From an uncultured Collinsella sp. (GTDB lineage Bacteria > Actinomycetota > Coriobacteriia > Coriobacteriales > Coriobacteriaceae): a stretch of 64,000 nt of DNA. The stretch covers positions 1 through 64,000 of the forward strand of contig CABSYW010000006.1 in the NCBI GenBank assembly GCA_902482035.1, written 5' to 3'. Below the pieces are notes generated by a model, which did not search any database, was not told the DNA's origin, and saw nothing but the letters and a program-made list of their open reading frames with translations. The position numbers were made by a program, and so were the translations under genes. Each line of letters starts with the position of its first letter. The stretch's first letter is position 1. Below are positions 19,201 through 27,885 of the stretch, in pieces.

Positions 19201-19423
19201 CGATACCCATCAGCAGGGCGCCGGCAAACGCAAGAATACCGGTAACGGCAAACGCCAATCTACTGGGCGCCGGGGCATTGAACTCCTGAACCTCGGGATC
19301 AAAGCCGTGGTTGCGGAAGATCTGAGCGATATCCTCGGCAGCCAAGCGCTCTTCTTCGCTGCATGCCGGCGTAATGCCGGTGTTCTGCAGCAGGTGGTTA
19401 ATATAGTTCTGGGTGTTCGCCAT
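16247..19423 (-). CDS. M28-peptidase-like membrane protein split by a disordered insert
   Basis: A 1058-residue protein from the ATG at 19423 (GTGGAG five bases upstream). The N-terminal part has two membrane regions (about 55-92 and 150-205) around VVVVAHYDS, matching the first metal-binding H-x-D of M28 peptidases. SGAVCNKSSVAAMLGV follows, where the family normally has an Asp-Asn pair but Cys replaces Asp. About 650 residues of acidic, Ala/Pro/Gln-rich, low-complexity sequence come next, then the C-terminal rest of the fold: WFVATGASDCDGAGMK, FFINLESVGAG and DLPHNVNP. The usual Glu-Glu is not conserved, so catalysis is doubtful. Four TTSFE-like repeats lie at about 17565-17720. I infer a membrane scaffold derived from a peptidase rather than a standard aminopeptidase. 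Confidence 0.8.
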   Translation of the reverse strand: MANTQNYINHLLQNTGITPACSEEERLAAEDIAQIFRNHGFDPEVQEFNAPAPSRLAFAVTGILAFAGALLMGIGGGIGLVGTLLAIVGAVLYVLERTGHPVVSRLGKTGVSQNVIAYHKASGPLASPRNRPVVVVAHYDSPRAELLAREPYASYRALIAKLLPVATVAPAAVAILRILPLPGALKVLLWIVAILASLVALANAANIISNRHILPYTSGAVCNKSSVAAMLGVMDNVAPFQGENEFPDDVPFDTYFGEQKRRAEEMARAAAEYAAAQQQNDYGNTIEYEEPTYAEDEFGQPIAPDTQTEPEQGEAFDEQIEGFEGASADETLIGAIVPEDQNQAVQAEEFNDEVPAAESAEEPAAVEPEPKLYRNAAGNIRFGSDAIRALGMLPESCTLDYEEGEEPTFEPEPAPVVTADDESAAVTAAVADPEAVSAIDLAAGLDILAPAAPAQDVADESDDDYVEQPRRVSYESDTDFSAEIPAATPHADIASAFSSIGASASNFFKGALAKGKKFVDDFEEKRAAAREAAEQEAIAQQQAAEAAREHAAQEFEQNEAMQSAPVDAAEATTSFESQQPASADVVEATTSFEAQQHVDSTMSFDAAQFDSTITFEKQGTAIAEPLPVSDEQGDAADDDEPIDAAEIQDAAEDEPVEANSDEEQYAAAEQDDSTEVEQEEVPAVSETPETDESRPYSTQIFTMPTPSGSGATVANVAPTQDETVDSLMAQISSQASPRPQMNVPDPASAPSPAPSSSPLASVPDPSLPSMKQANVASRTSLFDLPDPSAQVNDPFATAQGPEPTSAPVAPPMPVASGAQPIETISAPAPAAPKSRKRGLGGLFGRKKKNEQDSMSDWLGVEDDYDAKKSGRGIGSWDNFEDDNDGWKGGATSSDGASSEDMLSAVASMGDDELLGHDIWFVATGASDCDGAGMKAFLASHRDKLRGVFFINLESVGAGRLSVVTVEGEQQLLKGDRRIMNLVSKVCKSFHVDCGALEMPYAKTDAYAALEASRRALTIAGVDGTRLACARTEDDLPHNVNPTNIATVSEVVTEVIRRS

Positions 19424-19621
19424 GTGCGCTCCACATCCATAATCCGACAAATAGGCCCAATGCATGCACATTAGAACCGTATATAGTCGAAAGTATACCC
19501 CGAGCGAGCGCAAACGACCGAATTCGGGCCATCTTAACGCCCCGAGCGGACAAGGATATAGCCTAATCTCCATATCGGACTAAAATCATGGCAGCAAACC
19601 ACCTTCTCATGCGAGGACTCT

Positions 19622-20644
19622 ATGACGGCAAGCGACGCGACCGCGACAATTAAAAAGGGGAATTCGGAGCCCAGTTTCGATAAAACGGCTCAGCGCATCC
19701 TCAATCTTTTCTTTGTGCTCAATAGCTCCCCCGAACCGCTGACGACCGAGCAGATCGTCTTGGATTCTGACCTGGGATATGGCTCGGGCAACATCGACTC
19801 GGATAAGCGAAAGTTTCGGCGCGATCGTGACAAACTGCTCGAGCGTGGCATCTTAATCAAGGAGGTTCGCCCCGCCGGCGCGCAGGAGACCGAGGAAAGC
19901 TCGTGGACAATCGACCGCGAGCACACCTTTGCAGCAGGCGGCCTCATCACCGCAGACGATGCCGACATCCTGCTCAATGCCATCGACCAGACACTCGCAG
20001 CAGGCTCATCCACCTTTGCCGCGCCGCTTGCCGACATTCGCTCCAAGATTGCCTACCTCACCGGCATGTCGACGACAGGAGAGGCACCGATCCGCCGCTC
20101 TCCCGCCGTCGATGCGGTATGGAGTGCCTTTGCCGAGCGTTGCGCGCTGCGCTTTTTGTACCAAAACGGACGCGGCGAGCAACGCGAGCGGACCGTTTGC
20201 GTCTACGGCATGTTCGAGCGCGAGGGCACGGCATACTTCTGCGGCCTCGACAATGCCACCGACGACATCAGGACATTCCGCTGCGACCGTATCGTTCGCG
20301 CCTGGAGACCTTCGAAGGCCTACGCCATTCCTGCGGATTTCAACCTCAACGATTACTTATTCTTTGAGTTTGATTTTGCCGACCGCCCACCCGTTGCGGC
20401 TACGTTCTCGTTCGCGCGTGAAGCGCAGGCTGATATGATCAGCGGTCTCACACGCGGGCGAGGCGAACTCACGCGCACCGAAGCAGAGTGGACCTGGACC
20501 GTTGACGTGCGCGACTTTGAAGCCGCAGCCTCGTTTTGCATGGCCCATGCCATGGATGGCATGAGGCCCGTCGCCCCCGATGCTCTCAAGCGGGCGTGGA
20601 ATCACCTCATCGAAAGGACGGTGCACAAGCATGCCCGTGCGTAA
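19622..20644 (+). CDS. WYL-domain transcriptional regulator 1
   Basis: A 340-residue regulator. An N-terminal winged helix (about 20-95, RILNLFFVLNSSPEPLTTEQI) is followed by a WYL ligand-binding domain (about 150-240, with FLYQNGRGEQRERTV, then RTFRCDRIVRAWR) and a C-terminal WCX-like extension. WYL proteins sense small molecules or nucleic acid and often control DNA-damage or defence genes. Paired genes like these resemble the actinobacterial PafB/PafC pair, but no proteasome genes are nearby, so I do not use those names. The ATG at 19622 follows GAGGACTCT. The next gene overlaps its end by 14 bases. Confidence 0.88.
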   Translation: MTASDATATIKKGNSEPSFDKTAQRILNLFFVLNSSPEPLTTEQIVLDSDLGYGSGNIDSDKRKFRRDRDKLLERGILIKEVRPAGAQETEESSWTIDREHTFAAGGLITADDADILLNAIDQTLAAGSSTFAAPLADIRSKIAYLTGMSTTGEAPIRRSPAVDAVWSAFAERCALRFLYQNGRGEQRERTVCVYGMFEREGTAYFCGLDNATDDIRTFRCDRIVRAWRPSKAYAIPADFNLNDYLFFEFDFADRPPVAATFSFAREAQADMISGLTRGRGELTRTEAEWTWTVDVRDFEAAASFCMAHAMDGMRPVAPDALKRAWNHLIERTVHKHARA

Positions 20645-21548
20645 ACTCACCAGCGAGCAAAGACTCTCGCGCGCCATCGACATCATGGAGGCCCTCTACG
20701 CCGCCGGCGAGAATGGCATGACACGAGACGAGCTTTGCAGCCGCTTTGATATCACGGGGGCATCGCTCGACGAGATTCTCGAGATCGTCTCGACGCTTGC
20801 GGACCGGGAATCGGGCGCACGTATTATCTGCGAACGCCGTGGCGAGTGCGTGGTCCTCATCGGTGATGCGGGGCGCGTGCTGCCGCTGCGTCTGAGTGCC
20901 GCCGAGGGCGCTGTGCTCAATCATGAACTTGAATCGTTGGGGATCGATCCCCAGGCGGCAGCTCGGATTCGACATGCCCTTCTACCCGAAGAGCTTGGCT
21001 ATAACCAGCGCGTCTTTGACACCGTCAACCACGGGTCGCACTGGCAGCAGCTGAGCTGCGCCATTCGGGACGGCGTTCGCTGCCGCATCTCGTATCGCTC
21101 GATGGATGACGCACAAGCGCGCGAGCGTTTGGTCGACCCCTTGCGCATCACAACAAACGGCGACCAAACGTATCTGATTGCCTGGGATGTCGCGGTCGAC
21201 GAACAGCGTACCTACCGCATGGATAAAATCGAGGGCCTGGTCTTGACCGACGACTCCGTCGTGTGCCACGCACCGGAGCCCGCGACCCTCCATGACTCCC
21301 TCGCCCAGGCGGAGCGGAGCGCGAAGCTTCTCATGCCGCGCGCCTTGGCAGAGCGCCTAGACTGGCCCGGCATCATGTCGATTGAACCCAATGGGGCGGA
21401 CAGCTCAACAGTGAATGTGCGCTACGGCTCCGAGCGCTGGCTGTTAAGCCAGGTAATCGCAGCGGGCGGGGCCATCCGCATCCTGGATGACCCCGCCCTG
21501 TCAGAGCGTCTGTGCGATATGGCAAAATCCCTCGTCTGTCCGCTTTAG
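20631..21548 (+). CDS. WYL-domain transcriptional regulator 2
   Basis: A 305-residue partner of the preceding gene. It has an N-terminal helix-turn-helix (RLSRAIDIMEALYAAGENG) and a WYL core (about 135-215, with CRISYRSMD, RLVDPLRIT, YLIAWDVA and TYRMDKIEGL). The ATG at 20631 lies inside the last codons of regulator 1, so the two are translationally coupled and may form a heterodimer. A GTG at 20637 is an alternative start. The gene runs convergently into dinG: the two stop codons overlap by four bases. Confidence 0.88.
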   Translation: MPVRKLTSEQRLSRAIDIMEALYAAGENGMTRDELCSRFDITGASLDEILEIVSTLADRESGARIICERRGECVVLIGDAGRVLPLRLSAAEGAVLNHELESLGIDPQAAARIRHALLPEELGYNQRVFDTVNHGSHWQQLSCAIRDGVRCRISYRSMDDAQARERLVDPLRITTNGDQTYLIAWDVAVDEQRTYRMDKIEGLVLTDDSVVCHAPEPATLHDSLAQAERSAKLLMPRALAERLDWPGIMSIEPNGADSSTVNVRYGSERWLLSQVIAAGGAIRILDDPALSERLCDMAKSLVCPL

Positions 21549-24439
21549 CGGCGCCGCTCGTGGCGGGCGCGCCACAGCTGTAGATAGTGCCCGATTTGTG
21601 CCGACTCGATGCGCTGGTAGGAGCTCGTGGGCAGCGACGTTAAGAACTTCTTTCCGTAGCCCTTCGTCACCAGGCGCGGGTCGGCCAGAATCAGCACGCC
21701 GCAATCGGTCGACGAGCGGATAAGGCGGCCGGCCGCCTGCTTGACCTCGAGCACCGCCTCGGGCAGCGAATAGCGCGCCCAAGCGCGGTCTTCGCGCAGG
21801 TTGCGCTCGCACGAGAGCGGGTCCGTAGGGCTCGAGAACGGCAGTTTGGGAATGATGACGCAGCGCAGCGTCTCGCCGCTGGCGTCGAATCCCTCCCAAA
21901 AGGCCTTAAGAGCAAAAAGCGACGAGGTCGGCTCGTTGATAAACCGGTCGCGCAGGCGACGAGGAGATGAGTTGCGCTGCTGGCAGTTGAGCTCCAGGCC
22001 CGCACGGGCCATCTTGGGCTCAACGCGGGCGTACAGGTCTTCCATGTCGCGCCGATTGGTGAACAGTGTGAGCACCGATCCGCCCATGGCAAGATGGGCG
22101 TCGACCAGCACGCGCTCGAGCGCCGTAAGATAGCTCTCACGATCGCGCGGATCGGGGATATCGCCCGCAACGACTACAGCCATGTTCGAATCGAAGTCGT
22201 AGCTCGAGTCCAAGTGCAACGATGAGGATGTTGAAGCACCGATGCGATCGAGGCCGACCGCGTGGTTAAAGTGTTCAAAGCTTTTGGACACCGTCATGGT
22301 CGCCGAGGCAAAGATAGCCGTGTGAACCTCGGGCAGCCACTCGGTTGCCAAGGCCTCGCCAATGTCGATGCGCTCTGCGGTCATTGACTCTCCGCCGGCG
22401 CGCAACCTGCGATTGACCTGCAGCGAATACACGTAGTGTTCATCGGTGCCATCAATGATGAGTTTGAGGTTCTCGGCCAGCTCGTGCAGGCGGCGCGAGA
22501 TATCACCCAGGTCGACAACAACCTCGGGCTTGTCGGCGGCGACGGCTTGCACCAGCGCATCGACGCTCTTGTCAGCTTGTTCCAATGCGTCGATGGCAGT
22601 GTAGGCCGACTGTAAGAAATCATGCCAGTCGTCAGATTCGCGCAACTCGGGGCCAATCCATAGATTGGCATTGTCATAACCCCCACGGGCACGACGGCCG
22701 AGCTCGCGAACGCCATCGAACACGTCGGCGATTGCCATGCTCGCGCGCGCAACCGTCGACGTCGCCTTGGCAGTAAGGCCCAGATAGAGCGTAGAGCCCT
22801 CAGAGGTTGCCAAATCACGGGAGACCTGGCTTAGCGCACCGGTGCTCGAGCCACCCAGGCGCTCAAACAGAACGCGTGATTCGTCCGCCGACACCACGCG
22901 CGCCCACTGACGGCGCGCCTCGCGCTCGATAGAATGGGCCTCGTCGATTACCCAATGACGAATCGGAGGCAAAATCCTGCCCTCGGCCGCAACGTTGCGG
23001 AACAGCAGGGAATGGTTGGTGACCACCACATCGGCATGCGCCGCACGACGGCGAACGCCGTGGACCAAACATTTATCAGGGAAAAACGGGCAGAGGCGAC
23101 GAGCACACTCGCGCGAGGCCGTCGTAAAGTCGGGGCGGTTGACGCTGCGCCACCGAATGCCAAGTGAGTCGAGGTCGCCATCGGCTGATTGGCAAACGTA
23201 CGCCATAATGACCGCGACCGCCGTGAGCGTGTCCGCCGGATCGCGCTTGGTGGTAATCTCGACCTGGCCGCGGCTCATGCGCTCAAGCTTGCGCAGGCAC
23301 GGATAGTGGTCATACCCCTTGAGAGCGCAAAATGACAGGCCACCGTCCAGTTGCTCGGCAAGTTTTGGCAGCTCATGGTACATGAGCTGGTCGGCAAGAT
23401 TGTTCGATTTGGTCGCAATACCAACCGTGATGTTGTTACGGCGCGCTGCCTCGGCAAAAGGTACCAGATAGGCCATCGATTTGCCGACGCCCGTGCCCGC
23501 CTCAATTACACGATGAGTGCCCGTGACCAGCGCATCGCGGACCTCGAGCGCCATCGCGATCTGCTCATCACGCGGCTCGTAGGTGGGATACATGCGATTG
23601 ACCAGGCCACCTGGCGCATAGTCTGCCTCAATCTCCTCACGACTCGGCATCTTGAGGACCGGCAGTTCGTCGGCGTCCACCCGGTCGTCGGCGCGATCGG
23701 CCTTGAGAACGTCAGCACGAGCGGCGCTGAGAGAGAAGATAGAACCAGGGTTCTGCCCCGCCAAGAATGAGAAGATTGGACGATAGGACCAAGGCACGTC
23801 CGGATGCATGTCGGCTAGGCGCGCCATGAGGCCCTGGGGCAAGTCGGTGAGTGCCACGAGCAACACGCGCCATACGCCACACAGGGCGTCGACGTCGGCA
23901 TTGGCACGGTGTGATACCGAGTCACAGCCAAACAGATCGGCCATAAAAGACAGCTTGTGCGAGGCCAGGCGCGGAAGCGCGATGCGCGACAGCGCCAGCG
24001 AATCGATCCAAATATCGCTCACGTTGACGCCGCCTTTGACCGACTCGATAAACGAGCGGTCGAACGTGGCGTTATGTGCGATCACCGGGCAACCACCGAC
24101 AAAATCGGCGAGAGCGGCGACGGCCTCAACGGCCGACGGGGCATCTGCCACATCGGCATTTGTAATGCTCGTGAGCTCGGTAATCTCGGCGGGAATTAGC
24201 TGCTTGGGATGCACGAAGGTATCGAAGCGGTCGACGATCTCGCGGCCCGAAAGACGAGCCGCCGAGATCTCGATCAGCTCATTGTCCTGCACCGAAAGAC
24301 CTGTGGTCTCGGTATCGAGGACGATCACATCTTCCTCGATAAGGCCGAAGGACTGCGTTTTGGCGCGTTCGGCAAGCGTGGCATAGGAGTCGATGACAAA
24401 CTGCGGCGTTCCTGACGAAACCGCGTCCTCGATTAGCAT
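21545..24439 (-). CDS. dinG: Fused DnaQ-type exonuclease / DinG-family helicase
   Basis: A 964-residue DNA repair protein. The N-terminal DEDDh 3'-5' exonuclease (about 35-195) has VLDTETTGL, IAHNATFDRSF and the late His/Asp segment HRANADVDA. The remainder is an XPD/DinG-type superfamily 2 helicase with Walker A EAGTGVGKS, an Fe-S cysteine set (CALKGYDHYPCLR, later CARRLCPFFPDKC), DEAH box and the C-terminal motif QAAGRLIRS. This fused architecture is known from Gram-positive bacteria, where helicase activity can be absent. It overlaps the ddl stop by seven bases, forming a ddl-dinG operon. Confidence 0.93.
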   Translation of the reverse strand: MLIEDAVSSGTPQFVIDSYATLAERAKTQSFGLIEEDVIVLDTETTGLSVQDNELIEISAARLSGREIVDRFDTFVHPKQLIPAEITELTSITNADVADAPSAVEAVAALADFVGGCPVIAHNATFDRSFIESVKGGVNVSDIWIDSLALSRIALPRLASHKLSFMADLFGCDSVSHRANADVDALCGVWRVLLVALTDLPQGLMARLADMHPDVPWSYRPIFSFLAGQNPGSIFSLSAARADVLKADRADDRVDADELPVLKMPSREEIEADYAPGGLVNRMYPTYEPRDEQIAMALEVRDALVTGTHRVIEAGTGVGKSMAYLVPFAEAARRNNITVGIATKSNNLADQLMYHELPKLAEQLDGGLSFCALKGYDHYPCLRKLERMSRGQVEITTKRDPADTLTAVAVIMAYVCQSADGDLDSLGIRWRSVNRPDFTTASRECARRLCPFFPDKCLVHGVRRRAAHADVVVTNHSLLFRNVAAEGRILPPIRHWVIDEAHSIEREARRQWARVVSADESRVLFERLGGSSTGALSQVSRDLATSEGSTLYLGLTAKATSTVARASMAIADVFDGVRELGRRARGGYDNANLWIGPELRESDDWHDFLQSAYTAIDALEQADKSVDALVQAVAADKPEVVVDLGDISRRLHELAENLKLIIDGTDEHYVYSLQVNRRLRAGGESMTAERIDIGEALATEWLPEVHTAIFASATMTVSKSFEHFNHAVGLDRIGASTSSSLHLDSSYDFDSNMAVVVAGDIPDPRDRESYLTALERVLVDAHLAMGGSVLTLFTNRRDMEDLYARVEPKMARAGLELNCQQRNSSPRRLRDRFINEPTSSLFALKAFWEGFDASGETLRCVIIPKLPFSSPTDPLSCERNLREDRAWARYSLPEAVLEVKQAAGRLIRSSTDCGVLILADPRLVTKGYGKKFLTSLPTSSYQRIESAQIGHYLQLWRARHERRR

Positions 24440-25398
24440 GCAATGCCCGCTCGACGAAGGCCCATACGGATCAGGCTGTCACAGACCTGCGGGAACGTCA
24501 TGTCGTCGGTGTGGCGGATCTCGTCCGGATACAGCGACGTATCGGTCATGCCGGGAATGGTATTGGTCTCGAGGATAACGGGGCCGTCCTCACTCACAAT
24601 AAAGTCGCTGCGCGAGATACCCAGGCAACCGAGGGCCTTGTGAGCAGCACAGGCAAGCTCCTGGGCACGAGCGTAATTCTCGGGTGAAATCTGCGCCGGA
24701 ATGCGATGGATGTCCGTAGGGTCGACATACTTCACGTCCAGATCGTAGAACTCGCAGTCCTCGGGCTTACGAATCTCGACAATCGGCAGAGCGCGCACGT
24801 CATCTTCGCCGTATACGCCGACGGTAATCTCGGTACCCTCGATGCACTTCTCGACCAGCACTTTGTCGCCGTACTCAAACGCCTTGGCGATTGCCGCGGG
24901 CAGCTCGGAGGGCTCATGGACCAGGGAAATGCCATAGCTGGAACCGTTGACGGCCGGCTTCACAAAGCAGCGCTCGCCACAAACCTCGACGATATGATCG
25001 ATATCGACTTCATCGCCCACCTCGAGCGCAAGGCCGGGGGCAATGGGAATGCCCGCCTTGGCGTACAGGAGCTTAGAGACCTCCTTGTCGGCACCGCAGG
25101 CGCTGGCAAGCACGCCCGAAGCCGTGTAGGGGATACCCAGGGTCTCCATGGCGCCTTGCATGGCGCCATCCTCGCCGCCGGCACCGTGCATGGCGATAAA
25201 CGCCACGTCAAAGCCGCCGGTCGCCATGGTTACCATAAAATCATCGGCAGCCGTGTCGAGCAGCTCCACCGAAGTGTAGCCGGCCTCCTTCAAGGCAACC
25301 ACGACGTTCTTTCCCGAATTGAGCGAGATCTCGCGCTCAGCGGAATGACCGCCCGCCAAGACCGCTACGTGCATGTTCTCTAGGCTTTTACCCGGCAT
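24433..25398 (-). CDS. ddl: D-alanine--D-alanine ligase
   Basis: It makes the D-Ala-D-Ala dipeptide for peptidoglycan using ATP. The 321-residue ATP-grasp protein has the N-terminal LAGGHSAEREISL motif, the active-site MHGAGGEDGAMQG loop, the ATP-binding VNGSSYGISLV loop, and the C-terminal SRSDFIVSEDG and ETNTIPGMT metal-binding motifs. The ATG at 25398 has AGGAGG upstream. The dinG gene starts within its last codons. Confidence 0.95.
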   Translation of the reverse strand: MPGKSLENMHVAVLAGGHSAEREISLNSGKNVVVALKEAGYTSVELLDTAADDFMVTMATGGFDVAFIAMHGAGGEDGAMQGAMETLGIPYTASGVLASACGADKEVSKLLYAKAGIPIAPGLALEVGDEVDIDHIVEVCGERCFVKPAVNGSSYGISLVHEPSELPAAIAKAFEYGDKVLVEKCIEGTEITVGVYGEDDVRALPIVEIRKPEDCEFYDLDVKYVDPTDIHRIPAQISPENYARAQELACAAHKALGCLGISRSDFIVSEDGPVILETNTIPGMTDTSLYPDEIRHTDDMTFPQVCDSLIRMGLRRAGIAC

Positions 25399-25483
25399 GG
25401 GCAGACTCCTCCTCTATAATTTCTGCAGCTGATACCATATTGTAGCGATACCCTCTACGTTTCCCCAAAATCGAAAGGCTTCC

Positions 25484-26536
25484 ATGAATCCCAGGACTAA
25501 ATCTCAGGACATTCGCGACTTGAGCCAAAACGATATTCGCGAGCTTGTGGCCGAACTTGGCCAGCCCGCCTTCCGCGCGAAGCAGCTCATCGAATGGGTC
25601 TTTGAGAAGAACGTTTGTTCGTTTGACGATATGACCAGCCTTCCCAAGGCTTTCCGCGAGCAGCTTAAAGAGGCTTTTGCCTTTGACACGCCGACTGAAC
25701 TCACCAAGCAGGTTTCCAAAGATGGCTCTCGCAAGTATCTGCTCGAGTACCACGACGGCGTTTCCGTCGAGACCGTCGGCATGCCCCGTCGTAACAAGCT
25801 TTCCGTCTGCGTTTCCACCCAGGCAGGCTGTGGCATGGGCTGTGCCTTTTGCGCTACCGGTCTCAACGGCCTCAAGCGCTCTCTGACCGCTCAAGAGATC
25901 GTCGACCAGGTACTTCATGTATCCAACGACTTTGGCGAGCGCGCCACGAGCGTTGTCTTCATGGGCCAGGGCGAGCCGTTTGCCAACTACGACGAGGTTC
26001 TCAAGGCGCTGCGAATCCTCAACGACCCCGATGGCATCGGTATCGGCGCTCGTCACCTCACCGTCTCTACCAGCGGCGTTATTCCCGGTATTCGCAAATT
26101 TGCCGATATCCCCGAGCAGTTCACGCTTGCCGTTTCCCTGCATTCCGCCATCCAGTCGACGCGCAATAAGCTCATGCCCGGTGTTAAGAAGTACACGCTG
26201 CTTCGCCTTCACGAAGCGCTTCAGCTCTACACCGAGAAGACCGGCCGCCGCCCGACCTATGAGTATGCCATGATCGAAGGCGTCAACGATACGAATCCCG
26301 AAATGCAGGCGCTCTGCGACTTCTGCGAGGGAACGCTGTGCCACGTTAACCTCATTCAGCTTAACGACATCGAGGGTAGCCCGCTCAAGCCGTCGCCGAT
26401 TCATAAGGTTGAGGATCTTCAGCGTCGTCTTGAGTCCCGTGGCATCGAGACCACGATTCGTAACTCGCGTGGTAACGATATTGACGCCGCTTGCGGACAG
26501 CTGAAGCAGCGCTTCAAAGTTCAGAAGAACGCATAG
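25484..26536 (+). CDS. rlmN: Dual-specificity 23S rRNA A2503 / tRNA A37 C2-methyltransferase
   Basis: A radical-SAM enzyme that methylates C2 of adenosine 2503 in 23S rRNA and, in known members, of A37 in some tRNAs. The 350-residue protein has the RlmN-type cysteine motif in CVSTQAGCGMGCAFCATG, the GQGEPFANYD and VSTSGVIPGIRKFA segments, and a C-terminal ETTIRNSRGNDIDAACGQL region carrying the catalytic Cys. Conserved VETVGMPRR lies upstream of the cluster. It is divergent from ddl, alone, and followed by a terminator. Confidence 0.96.
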   Translation: MNPRTKSQDIRDLSQNDIRELVAELGQPAFRAKQLIEWVFEKNVCSFDDMTSLPKAFREQLKEAFAFDTPTELTKQVSKDGSRKYLLEYHDGVSVETVGMPRRNKLSVCVSTQAGCGMGCAFCATGLNGLKRSLTAQEIVDQVLHVSNDFGERATSVVFMGQGEPFANYDEVLKALRILNDPDGIGIGARHLTVSTSGVIPGIRKFADIPEQFTLAVSLHSAIQSTRNKLMPGVKKYTLLRLHEALQLYTEKTGRRPTYEYAMIEGVNDTNPEMQALCDFCEGTLCHVNLIQLNDIEGSPLKPSPIHKVEDLQRRLESRGIETTIRNSRGNDIDAACGQLKQRFKVQKNA

Positions 26537-26554
26537 GGGAGTCGCATCCCAAAA

Positions 26555-26570
26555 CGTTTCATGTGAAACA
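26555..26570. promoter_or_regulatory. Variant parS-like site after rlmN
   Basis: CGTTTCATGTGAAACA differs at two positions from the perfect parS repeats near 28.7 kb. It lies between the rlmN stop and its terminator, about 2.2 kb from the parS cluster. Confidence 0.6.
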
Positions 26571-26573
26571 TCG

Positions 26574-26610
26574 AACGACCCCGGTTACAGAATATGCAAC
26601 CGGGGTCGTT
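26574..26610 (+). terminator. rlmN terminator
   Basis: A 13-bp stem AACGACCCCGGTT/AACCGGGGTCGTT is followed by TTTCATTT on the plus strand. Confidence 0.85.
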
Positions 26611-26671
26611 TCATTTATTGACCTTAATTTTGAATCAGCTGCTACCTTTCCCATTTTTTACGGCCAAAATA

Positions 26672-26707
26672 AGGGGTCCTTGTCTCATGAATCAGACAAG
26701 GACCCCT
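26672..26707 (-). terminator. Terminator of the parAB operon
   Basis: A 14-bp perfect stem AGGGGTCCTTGTCT/AGACAAGGACCCCT is followed on the minus strand by TTATTTT, just past the small gene downstream of parB. Confidence 0.8.
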
Positions 26708-26735
26708 CAAAAAATGCTGAGTAATTGTTAGGTAC

Positions 26736-26990
26736 CTAATAGCCTACATTTTCCCATTGGTTGCTGACCCAACCTTGATTAATCTTGGGATTCTTCGTTA
26801 CCTGAGCAGTACGCATGGCAACATCTTCCGTCATAACATCCATTTTCTTTTTGGAAGTATCGACGATATCTTGCGCGCCACGAAGCAAACGACCTCGAAG
26901 TTCATCGTCTGTCGCGATCTTATAGCTAGCAAAGGCACCAGCCGCGACAGTCGTCACCAATGCAATCGCTGTTAAAATCTTATTCCTCAT
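26736..26990 (-). CDS. Small membrane-anchored protein downstream of parB
   Basis: Eighty-four residues: a hydrophobic N-terminal helix (about 5-24, ILTAIALVTTVAAGAFASY) and a charged, helical cytoplasmic part resembling YtxH-type proteins. No function is known. The ATG at 26990 has a strong AGGAGG five bases upstream and overlaps the parB stop by 11 bases, so it is translated from the parAB message. The longer frame starting at 27008 lies inside parB and is not supported. Confidence 0.75.
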   Translation of the reverse strand: MRNKILTAIALVTTVAAGAFASYKIATDDELRGRLLRGAQDIVDTSKKKMDVMTEDVAMRTAQVTKNPKINQGWVSNQWENVGY

Positions 26991-27885
26991 CTTGGCCTCC
27001 TTGATCAAACTGAATCATTTCGCCAAGAATACGAGAGAGCTCTTCCTCGTCTTTAAACTCAATCTCAATCTTATTCTTTCCACGCGAGCTCTTCACACGC
27101 ACGTTGGTATTAAATACCTGACGAAGCACACGGGCAGCCTTTTTAAAGGACTGAGGCGTTGCAGGCCTTGGCGTCTTAGGTGTCTCTCCGGCAGAAAACA
27201 ACGGAGCAAGATTTTCTGTCGCTCTTACGGAAAGGCCCTCTGTAACAACTTTCTCTGCAAGTCGAATACGCGCGTCCTCATAGGGAACTGCAAGAATCGC
27301 ACGTGCATGACCAGCAGTAAGTTTGCCCTCAAAAATCATCTGCTGAACTACTTCGGGGAGATCGAGAAGACGCAGCGAGTTTGTAACTGCAGAGCGTGAC
27401 TTGCTTACTGCCTTCGACAATGCCTCCTGGGTCATCCCGCTGGCATCAATGAGTTGGCGATAGCCCTTAGCCTCTTCGACGGGATTCAGATCAGAACGCT
27501 GAAGGTTTTCGATAAGAGCAAGAGCCAGCATCTCTTCATCATTTACCTCTTTAATGATGACTGGCAATTCTTCAAGGCCAGCAAGCTTTGACGCCTGGTA
27601 ACGACGCTCACCAGCGATGATCTCATAGCCGTTTCCATGCTTGCGAACCAAAAGCGGCTGCAAAACGCCATGTTCTTGGATTGACTCGCTCAACTCGCGA
27701 AGCTCAGTTTCGTTAAAGTGAATTCGCGGCTGATTAGGGTTGGGAACGATATCCTCAATAGGTAGTTTTGTTTCAGATGCGGCATTTGAAGCCGATGCAG
27801 CCGAACCGCCGGTCTCATACTCGGCCTCTGAGACCAAAGCGTTGAGTCCACGTCCCAATCCGCCACGTTTCTTTACACTAGGCAC
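26980..27885 (-). CDS. parB: Chromosome-partitioning protein ParB
   Basis: A CTP-dependent DNA clamp that loads at parS and spreads to organise the origin region. The 301-residue protein shows the N-terminal GGLGRGLNAL motif (ParA-stimulating), the CTP-binding motif GERRYQASKLAGL preceded by QEHGVLQPLLVRKH, and the helix-turn-helix GMTQEALSKAVSKSRSAVTNSLR (split in two pieces here). A C-terminal dimerisation region closes it. The GTG at 27885 overlaps the parA stop by eight bases. Matching parS sites lie just upstream of parA. Confidence 0.96.
   Translation of the reverse strand: MPSVKKRGGLGRGLNALVSEAEYETGGSAASASNAASETKLPIEDIVPNPNQPRIHFNETELRELSESIQEHGVLQPLLVRKHGNGYEIIAGERRYQASKLAGLEELPVIIKEVNDEEMLALALIENLQRSDLNPVEEAKGYRQLIDASGMTQEALSKAVSKSRSAVTNSLRLLDLPEVVQQMIFEGKLTAGHARAILAVPYEDARIRLAEKVVTEGLSVRATENLAPLFSAGETPKTPRPATPQSFKKAARVLRQVFNTNVRVKSSRGKNKIEIEFKDEEELSRILGEMIQFDQGGQDEE

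Noticed and set aside
16202..19474. 1090-residue plus-strand ORF opposite the M28-like gene
   Set aside because: It mirrors the minus-strand gene, is extremely Arg/Gly/Leu-rich and has no domain; the minus frame has a ribosome-binding site, membrane helices and peptidase motifs.
19424..19621. Divergent promoter with TATACT and TATATA on the minus strand and TAAAAT on the plus strand
   Set aside because: No acceptable -35 boxes at correct spacing, so I do not annotate it.
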